Source: Candidatus Ratteibacteria bacterium (GTDB taxonomy: Bacteria; CAIJMQ01). From it: a DNA stretch of 8,364 nt. How positions within the stretch are numbered: position 1 is the stretch's first letter; the number at the start of each line of letters is the position of its first letter. This document shows, piece after piece, positions 1 through 3,502 of this stretch. Both the position numbers and the translations under genes were made by a program. The stretch is taken from the NCBI GenBank assembly GCA_028715665.1, contig JAQURI010000060.1, positions 1-8,364 of the forward strand, read 5' to 3'. The notes beneath the pieces are model-generated. The model had not been told where the DNA came from, did not search any database, and saw only the letters and a program-made list of their open reading frames with translations.

Positions 1-235
1 TTCTTAATATATCGGGCGCATAACCTCCCGGAATAACTACCCCGTCGAAATCATCCGCCTTTACGTTCTTAACGGAGAGTTCTTCCTGGGCAGGATACCA
101 TTCCTTGCTCCTATATTCTTTTTTCCCCGTCCCCACGAAGACGGTCCGGACATTTTCCTCGCGCAGGCGCAAATACGGATACCAAGCTTCCAGAACCTGA
201 TAATTGTCTTCGATTAGAATGGCTATTTTCTTCAT
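1..235 (-). CDS. DJ-1/PfpI-family protein, N-terminal part (cut by window edge)
   Basis: The first 78 codons of a gene continue past the window edge. The start ATG at 233-235 follows a good ribosome site, AAGAGGGG, about 8 bases upstream. The protein opens with a buried beta strand (KKIAILIED), then a YPYLRL segment like that of PfpI, and ends with FDGVVIPGGYAPD, which is the family's strand and PGG loop. Glu16 lies four residues before the Pro of YP, where human DJ-1 has the glutamate that contacts the reactive cysteine. The cysteine itself would lie beyond the edge, so catalytic competence cannot be judged. Family members are cytosolic and act as proteases, deglycases, chaperones or amidotransferase-like enzymes, so the activity is uncertain. 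It is the ninth gene of the run that starts at 2799, 25 bp after the hemerythrin-like gene, which suggests a stress role. Confidence 0.87.
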   Translation of the reverse strand, partial: MKKIAILIEDNYQVLEAWYPYLRLREENVRTVFVGTGKKEYRSKEWYPAQEELSVKNVKADDFDGVVIPGGYAPDILR

Positions 236-260
236 TGATATGTCCCCTCTTATTTAAAAA

Positions 261-803
261 CTATCCCTGCATAATCTTCATGCCTTCGAGCATCAACTTG
301 TATTTCTCGTGAATAAGCGTGCGGTCGAACTGCGCAAATTCCTCAAGCATTTTTTCTTGTTCCCGCCCATCAAAATATTCCATACACGGAAGGAAAAAAT
401 GTTTATCCTCCTTTTCGATATGGCTCGGATACACTTCGATTATAAATTTTATTGAACTGGCGATTTCATCCAGCGAACCCTTTTCTCCGCAGGAATATTT
501 ACTCTTTGCCTCAATCAAACTTTTAACCGTCTCCCTAGCGATTTTGTGCTCTCGGATTAATTCCGCGAGAATTTTCTTCAACTGCGAAGATAAGTTTTTC
601 TTCTTCAACTCGCGAAACAAAATATCCTCTTCTTTGCCGTGATGGCACCTGTCCGCATACGTTTTCATGAAATCTATCGCGAGCTCCAACAGGCATACAT
701 TTGTTTTGCCGCTTGCAGCAATGTTTTCCAGCTCTTTTTTCCACACGTCTATCGTCTTCTCGATTAAACGGTGTTCCTTCATCAATAAACCCACAGGCAT
801 CAT
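261..803 (-). CDS. Hemerythrin-like (HHE) diiron-binding protein
   Basis: This soluble 180-residue all-helical protein carries the hemerythrin HHE ligand pattern: His11 in KEH, His54/His55 followed by Glu58/Glu59 in CHHGKEED, His86 in REH, then His128 and Glu132 in HIEKED. His165 (IHEKY) may also contribute. Such proteins bind a diiron or other two-metal centre and are known to bind O2, sense O2 or NO, or help repair iron-sulfur clusters; which applies here is not visible. No membrane segment is seen. Two ATG codons are adjacent (798-803). The first is favoured because GGGAGG lies 7 bases upstream and because it overlaps the stop of the preceding 34-codon gene (ATGA), implying coupled translation. 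Cysteines at 37, 53, 105 and 140 have no clear assigned role. The DJ-1/PfpI gene follows after 25 bp. Confidence 0.93.
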   Translation of the reverse strand: MMPVGLLMKEHRLIEKTIDVWKKELENIAASGKTNVCLLELAIDFMKTYADRCHHGKEEDILFRELKKKNLSSQLKKILAELIREHKIARETVKSLIEAKSKYSCGEKGSLDEIASSIKFIIEVYPSHIEKEDKHFFLPCMEYFDGREQEKMLEEFAQFDRTLIHEKYKLMLEGMKIMQG

Positions 804-904
804 GCTTTGACCTCCCTTATTAAGAATAACAGCCGCATTGTTATTTGGACAAACAGAGCAATTATCACAATTACAAAAAACAGGATTAATTTCAAATGCT
901 TCAT
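800..904 (-). CDS. Single-pass membrane micropeptide, 34 residues
   Basis: A short frame starts at ATG 902-904, 9 bp after the Hsp20 stop, and ends in TGA at 800-802, overlapping the hemerythrin-like start by four bases. The product begins MKHLK, has one hydrophobic stretch at about residues 6-23 (LILFFVIVIIALFVQITM) and ends in a short charged tail, LIREVKA. It looks like a one-span inner-membrane peptide. I recognise no family. Evidence for a real gene is the exact fit into the gap, the ATGA overlap and the membrane-like composition. Evidence against is the lack of a clear ribosome site, since only AT-rich sequence precedes the ATG. It could be translated by ribosomes re-initiating after Hsp20, or could serve mainly to couple Hsp20 translation to the hemerythrin gene. 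Confidence 0.58.
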   Translation of the reverse strand: MKHLKLILFFVIVIIALFVQITMRLLFLIREVKA

Positions 905-913
905 AATATGTTT

Positions 914-1354
914 TTATTGGACTTTAATTTTTACCGTTTTACCCCGTGACGGATTCTTTTTGGGAAGCGTAAGCGTCAACGTCCCGTTATCACGTTTTGA
1001 TTTAATATGCGCCTTATCGACTTCCATTTCCAAAGGTATGCTGCGGAAAAAAGAGCCATATTGTATTTCTTTATAATGGGTGTTTTTCTTCTTTTCTTCT
1101 TTCTCCTGCTTTTTCTCGCCCGAAACCGTCAATACATTGTTTTTGAAAGAAACTTCTATATCCTTGCTGCTTACTCCCGGTATCTCGGCTTTTACTGTGT
1201 AGCTTTTTTTATCTTCGGAGACTTCTATCGATGGTGAAAAGTGCATACTAAATCTTTGCGGTAATTTCACTGTGAAAAAATTATCGAACAAATGATTCAA
1301 ATCTTTGTGTAAATCAGCCATCTGTTCTCTGGGGACCCAAGGAACTAGTTTCAT
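914..1354 (-). CDS. hsp20: Small heat-shock protein, Hsp20/alpha-crystallin family
   Basis: This 146-residue ATP-independent holdase chaperone is of normal length for the family. The N-terminal arm (1-40) is aromatic-rich. The alpha-crystallin domain spans about 41-132 and shows PSIEVSEDKKSYTVKAEIPGV at 41-61, the YGSFFRSIPL segment at 99-108 and NGTLTLTLPK at 123-132. The C-terminal tail ends VKIKVQ and contains the I-x-V motif (143-145) that docks between dimers in oligomers. A lysine- and glutamate-rich loop at 81-92 lies between the strands. The start ATG at 1352-1354 is fixed by a strong AAGGAGG ribosome site. An inverted repeat in the 56-bp gap upstream abuts that site. The protein acts in the cytosol to hold unfolding proteins. 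Its place beside ferredoxin and diiron genes suggests protection of redox enzymes under stress. Confidence 0.97.
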   Translation of the reverse strand: MKLVPWVPREQMADLHKDLNHLFDNFFTVKLPQRFSMHFSPSIEVSEDKKSYTVKAEIPGVSSKDIEVSFKNNVLTVSGEKKQEKEEKKKNTHYKEIQYGSFFRSIPLEMEVDKAHIKSKRDNGTLTLTLPKKNPSRGKTVKIKVQ

Positions 1355-1364
1355 TTTCTCCTCC

Positions 1365-1406
1365 TTAATTTTGCCAAGAAATAAATATACAATAAAGCAA
1401 AATTAA
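1365..1406 (-). promoter_or_regulatory. Stem-loop abutting the Hsp20 ribosome site
   Basis: A perfect 10-bp inverted repeat (TTAATTTTGC on the coding strand at 1406-1397, GCAAAATTAA at 1374-1365) encloses a 22-nt AT-rich loop. Its 3' arm shares the first bases of the AAGGAGG ribosome site of the Hsp20 gene. It lies in the largest gap within the nine-gene run. It has no T-tract after the stem and does not sequester the GGAGG core, so it is neither a typical terminator nor a classic thermometer. It may set mRNA stability or ribosome access. Function is inferred only. Confidence 0.35.
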
Positions 1407-1410
1407 TATT

Positions 1411-1599
1411 TTAATTATTTATTATTATTGCATTCACGGGGCATTCGTCTGCCGCCTGTCTGCAACTGTTTTCTACTTCTTTAGGAACAATGTCCACTTT
1501 TACATCCGCTTTCTCCACATCCATTATGAATACTTCAGGACATGTCTGCACGCACAATGTACAGCCGATACACAAATCTTTATCAACCTTAGCTTTCAT
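1411..1599 (-). CDS. Single-cluster [4Fe-4S] ferredoxin
   Basis: This 62-residue electron carrier has the pattern of the short one-cluster ferredoxins such as that of Thermotoga maritima. Cys10, Cys13 and Cys16 (CIGCTLC) with Cys53 (ECPVNAI) should bind the cluster. Cys20 (QTCP) and Cys46 (SCRQ) sit where that family forms a disulfide in place of the second cluster. The protein is acidic overall and soluble. The start ATG at 1597-1599 is preceded by AGGAG about 11 bases upstream, a slightly long spacing, and that ribosome site overlaps the TAG stop of the desulforedoxin-like gene. The redox partner is not identifiable. The neighbouring desulforedoxin-like and hemerythrin-like proteins are plausible partners in an O2 or peroxide detoxification chain, but that is inference. 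Confidence 0.96.
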   Translation of the reverse strand: MKAKVDKDLCIGCTLCVQTCPEVFIMDVEKADVKVDIVPKEVENSCRQAADECPVNAIIINN

Positions 1600-1614
1600 T
1601 CTCTGTCTGTTCTC

Positions 1615-1761
1615 CTATTTGCTTTTTTTCGTTTTACTTTTGGACTTGGGCTTCATGGGCTGGTCGCAACACCACATATCCGTCTGCGAACAACCGCACT
1701 CATCCATAATTACCTCTCTGCCGCAAAGCCCGCATACTAATTTTTCGCCTCTTTTTGCCAT
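1615..1761 (-). CDS. Desulforedoxin-like iron/zinc protein with basic tail, 48 residues
   Basis: A 48-codon gene lies between the CBS gene and the ferredoxin. Its start ATG at 1759-1761 has a near-perfect ribosome site (AAGGAGGTGG) at good spacing. Residues 8-37 match the desulforedoxin layout: LVCGLCG (Cys10, Cys13), then about 17 residues later WCCDQPM (Cys31, Cys32), the four cysteines that hold one iron in desulforedoxin and in the N-terminal domain of desulfoferrodoxin. Two more cysteines (22 and 24, in ECGCS) are not part of that pattern. The last 12 residues are a serine/lysine tail (KPKSKSKTKKSK) absent from classical desulforedoxin, which is about 36 residues. There is no superoxide-reductase domain. 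It probably acts as a one-iron electron carrier; a structural zinc ribbon is the alternative. The ferredoxin follows after 15 bp. Confidence 0.86.
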   Translation of the reverse strand: MAKRGEKLVCGLCGREVIMDECGCSQTDMWCCDQPMKPKSKSKTKKSK

Positions 1762-1797
1762 TTTACCCACCTCCTTATCGATTCACATCTTTTGTTT

Positions 1798-2214
1798 TCA
1801 AATCGGTTTAGAAACTTCTTCCAGTACGTCACATGCCAATTTCTGTCCCGCTCTTACTGCGAGGTCCCCCAAAGACACTATACCGACGAGTTTCTTCTTA
1901 CGGTCTATAACGGGCAACCGCCTTATTTTTTTACTCTCCATTTTTTCTGCCGCTTTTTCCAAACTGTCGTCTTCAAAACACCAATGTATGCCGTGAGTCA
2001 TTGTCTCAACGACTTTCGTATCGCTTGGATTTTTGCCGTCTGCAGCCGCGCGGATGACTATATCTCTGTCGGTAAGCATCCCTACCAGGCGTTCGCCGTC
2101 GCATACAGGTAAACTCCCAACGTCCAGTTGCTTCATCTTCTTCGCCGCCTCGCTTAGCGTAACATCCGGCATAGTGCAAAAAACATCTCTGGACATGACT
2201 TCCCCGACTCTCAT
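1798..2214 (-). CDS. Two-CBS-domain (Bateman module) protein
   Basis: This 138-residue soluble protein consists of a tandem CBS pair and nothing else. CBS1 spans about 4-60, with VGSLPV and GMLTDRDIVIRA; CBS2 spans about 68-124, with IRRLPVID and GIVSLGDLAVRA. Both halves keep the G-x-x-[T/S]-x-x-D signature that contacts ribose (Gly45/Thr48/Asp51 and Gly111/Ser114/Asp117), so binding of AMP, ATP or another adenosyl ligand is likely. Such stand-alone modules sense energy state or regulate partner proteins; the partner here is unknown. The start ATG at 2212-2214 follows AAGGAGG, and that site overlaps the stop region of the preceding 57-codon gene, suggesting coupling. A 36-bp gap leads to the desulforedoxin-like gene. 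Confidence 0.96.
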   Translation of the reverse strand: MRVGEVMSRDVFCTMPDVTLSEAAKKMKQLDVGSLPVCDGERLVGMLTDRDIVIRAAADGKNPSDTKVVETMTHGIHWCFEDDSLEKAAEKMESKKIRRLPVIDRKKKLVGIVSLGDLAVRAGQKLACDVLEEVSKPI

Positions 2215-2227
2215 ACCACACCTCCTT

Positions 2228-2401
2228 TTACAAATTATCCTCGTTATACTTATCAGCTTCTGTTTTTGTTTTAATCAAGTTATCGGTCCCGTTATTAACA
2301 AAACTTTGTTTCTTTTTGATGGAAAATGGGCAGCAGCATCCCAAAAAATCCTCATACTTAACAAGAGACCTGTTTTTATTATTCTCAGGTATTTTTGACA
2401 T
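2228..2401 (-). CDS. Uncharacterised 57-residue protein with CCCP motif
   Basis: This short gene sits between the receiver-only regulator and the CBS gene. It starts at ATG 2399-2401, preceded by GAGGTG five bases upstream, and stops at TAA 2228-2230, which merges with the AAGGAGG site of the CBS gene. The product is polar and lysine/asparagine-rich. Its middle has a short hydrophobic and cysteine-rich patch, YEDFLGCCCPFSIKKK, with Cys22, Cys23 and Cys24 adjacent. There is no signal peptide or membrane segment. I recognise no family. The triple cysteine could bind metal, be lipidated or act in redox chemistry, all untested. Support for reality is the ribosome site, the exact fit between neighbours (gaps of 23 and 13 bp) and an otherwise unexplained 210-bp space. 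Confidence 0.72.
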   Translation of the reverse strand: MSKIPENNKNRSLVKYEDFLGCCCPFSIKKKQSFVNNGTDNLIKTKTEADKYNEDNL

Positions 2402-2424
2402 ATTTTCACCTCTGGATTTTTATT

Positions 2425-2799
2425 TTAATTACTCAACACTTCTTCTATTTGTGCAATGATATCCAACGGCTTAAAAGGTTTTATTAAACAGTTTTTAATG
2501 CCGCACATCTTCATAAGACTCTCATAGCCGTTCTTATAAAAACCCGTCATAGCAATAATGGGTATATTTTCCGTGCCGGCAATGTGTTTTAACTCGTGAG
2601 CGATTTCAAACCCGCTCCTCGGAAACATTTTAAGGTCGAGCAAAATAACATCCGGTTTTTCCTTGGAAATTCTCTGCAAAGCCAGGGCGGGATCATCAAA
2701 CATGACTGGCTCATAATCGCTCAAAGAAAGAGTTTCCGTTAATTCTTCTAAAAATTCCTTATCATCGTCGATAATCATTACTTTTTTCCTCTCCCACAT
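2425..2799 (-). CDS. Receiver-only response regulator (first gene of stress operon)
   Basis: This 124-residue protein is a single REC domain with no output domain. Acidic pocket residues are Asp11-Asp13, the phospho-acceptor is Asp55 (ILLDLKM), the switch Thr is Thr85 (AMTG) and the conserved Lys is Lys107 (IKPF). One oddity: the proline after the acceptor is shifted by one position (DLKMFPRSG instead of the usual D-x-x-M-P-x-x-x-G), although the glycine keeps its place. ATG at 2797-2799 is chosen because AAGGGGG lies 5 bases upstream and the domain needs residues 5-10 as its first strand. Single-domain regulators work in phosphorelays or by binding partners. It leads the nine-gene run, which suggests that its phosphorylation state feeds into, or reports on, that operon. 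The kinase at 6236-3495 is the nearest possible phosphate donor. Confidence 0.96.
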   Translation of the reverse strand: MWERKKVMIIDDDKEFLEELTETLSLSDYEPVMFDDPALALQRISKEKPDVILLDLKMFPRSGFEIAHELKHIAGTENIPIIAMTGFYKNGYESLMKMCGIKNCLIKPFKPLDIIAQIEEVLSN

Positions 2800-2837
2800 C
2801 TATGCCCCCTTGGTTATTATTTTTTATTTGCATGATT

Positions 2838-2861
2838 ATTTTATTGTTTCTATAGAAACAA
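2838..2861 (-). promoter_or_regulatory. Perfect 18-bp palindrome with adjoining -10-like box, upstream of stress operon
   Basis: TTGTTTCTATAGAAACAA at 2844-2861 is a perfect 18-bp palindrome ending 45 bp before the start of the receiver gene. On the coding strand TAAAAT (2838-2843) follows it directly and resembles a -10 box, so the palindrome would fill the -35/-10 spacer, a common repressor position; the -35 itself is poor. The length and TTGT/ACAA ends resemble Rex-type operators, but the inner bases differ from the usual TTGTGAA or TTGTTAA half-site. The regulator is unknown. Confidence 0.4.
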
Positions 2862-2897
2862 GGAATAGGAAGATTCCGCTTTTTATTGACTTTTTTC

Positions 2898-2920
2898 TGC
2901 TTTGACTTTATGTCAAAGCA
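2898..2920. repeat. Small hairpin inside the composite element
   Basis: TGCTTTGAC and GTCAAAGCA form a perfect 9-bp stem with loop TTTAT. It occupies the same place, next to the 58-nt hairpin, as the TCCGATG/CATCGGA hairpin at 6322-6338, although the stem sequence is wholly different. A hairpin is therefore kept at this position while its bases change. Confidence 0.7.
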
Positions 2921-2978
2921 TCCCAGCGAATATGTAAAAATTATCTAAGAGAATTTTTACATAGTATATGAGCTGGGA
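2921..2978. repeat. 58-nt nested stem-loop, copy 1
   Basis: The outer stem is TCCCAGC (2921-2927) with GCTGGGA (2972-2978). The inner stem is TATGTAAAAATT (2931-2942) with AATTTTTACATA (2952-2963), 12 bp, around the 9-nt loop ATCTAAGAG. An asymmetric internal loop (3 nt against 8 nt) separates the stems. Against copy 2, at least three changes in the two stems are matched on both strands, so pairing is preserved. Confidence 0.8.
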
Positions 2979-3003
2979 CAGTCCTTTTTAAAACATCGGA
3001 GCG

Positions 3004-3061
3004 CCCCAGCGAGTGTATCAAAATTATCTAAGAGAATTTTGATACGGGTTACGAGCTGGGG
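3004..3061. repeat. 58-nt nested stem-loop, copy 2
   Basis: The outer stem is CCCCAGC (3004-3010) with GCTGGGG (3055-3061), extended by one G-C pair at 3003/3062. The inner stem is GTATCAAAATT (3015-3025) with AATTTTGATAC (3035-3045), 11 bp, around the same 9-nt loop ATCTAAGAG as copy 1. The internal loop is 4 nt against 9 nt. It is preceded by ACATCGGAGCG (2993-3003), half of the small hairpin found intact at 6319-6341. Confidence 0.8.
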
Positions 3062-3145
3062 CTGTACAAAAATGGTCTGCGAATCGGGACAGTTGGGTTA
3101 TTAGATATTATTCGGTAATTGAAATTTGATGCTTGTCCTTAAGAA

Positions 3146-3502
3146 TCACTTCTTCAATTCCCTTAGCAGTGCTTCAATGTCGAAGGGTTTACTAAAAACC
3201 CCGGATACAAGGTGGGAGAGATTTTGTTCCTCAATGAGGTTTTTAATGGACAAACTTCCGCTGATGATAAAAACTTTTTTATTTTTGAGGCATTCATGTT
3301 CTTTTTTTAAAAAATCTATCCCGCTCATCTGCGGCAGTTTGAAATCGAGCAGGACGATATCGTATTTATTTGTTTTGAGTTGTTTCTGCCCCTCGGCGGG
3401 CGTGAAAGCACAATCAACCTCAAAGCCCTCTTCTTCTAAAATTTCCGACAACTCTTCGCACAATTCCATGTCATCATCAATAATCAAAATTCTCTTAACC
3501 AT
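3146..3502 (-). CDS. Receiver-only response regulator coupled to the PAS kinase
   Basis: This 118-residue single REC domain has acidic pocket Asp9-Asp11, phospho-acceptor Asp53 (LLDFKLP), switch Ser81 (IISG) and Lys105 (SKPF). ATG at 3500-3502 is chosen over the in-frame ATG at 3527-3529 because AGAGGGG lies just upstream and the domain then begins MVKRILIIDDD, as REC domains do; the longer form would add nine residues with no ribosome site. The gene overlaps the last 8 bp of the kinase gene, so the two are translated together and are very probably a cognate pair. There is no output domain, so the signal must pass by phosphorelay or protein contact. Ser in place of the more common Thr at position 81 is a normal variant. 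The composite repeat element lies downstream. Confidence 0.95.
   Translation of the reverse strand: MVKRILIIDDDMELCEELSEILEEEGFEVDCAFTPAEGQKQLKTNKYDIVLLDFKLPQMSGIDFLKKEHECLKNKKVFIISGSLSIKNLIEEQNLSHLVSGVFSKPFDIEALLRELKK

Larger units (their letters stand above)
2879..3091 (-). repeat. Composite stem-loop repeat element, tandem form
   Basis: This block fills most of the 346-bp gene-free stretch 2800-3145. Its left end, CTTTTTATTGACTTTTTTC (2879-2897), and right end, TGCGAATCGGGACA (3078-3091), both recur exactly at 6301-6319 and 6419-6432. Between them lie a small hairpin, a 58-nt nested hairpin, a 25-nt spacer and a second 58-nt nested hairpin. The copy at 6301-6432 has only one nested hairpin; the extra unit here accounts for the size difference (213 against 132 bp). 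On the coding strand the block ends 79 bp before the receiver gene start. The rest of the gap (3092-3145) is AT-rich with no feature I can name. Confidence 0.8.

Noticed and set aside
1490..1996. Long plus-strand open frame opposite the ferredoxin, desulforedoxin-like and CBS genes
   Set aside because: It spans three well-supported minus-strand genes and their gaps, has no ribosome site, and its product has no recognisable domain. The same applies to the other plus-strand frames in the window.
2886..2914. Plus-strand promoter (TTGACT, 17 bp, TATGTC) within the composite element
   Set aside because: The -10 match is poor, it is not kept in the otherwise matching copy at 6301, and no plus-strand gene follows.
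2921..3061. Stem-loops as intrinsic terminators for the kinase operon
   Set aside because: For minus-strand transcription no T-tract directly follows either large stem, and an A-tract follows the small hairpin. The nested plan with an asymmetric internal loop is also not terminator-like. Weak termination cannot be excluded.
2879..3091. CRISPR-like array
   Set aside because: There are only two adjacent units, no equal-length unique spacers, the units are themselves long hairpins, and no cas gene is present.
2879..3091. Insertion sequence
   Set aside because: There is no transposase frame and no clear target duplication; at most a non-autonomous element, treated under the repeat findings.
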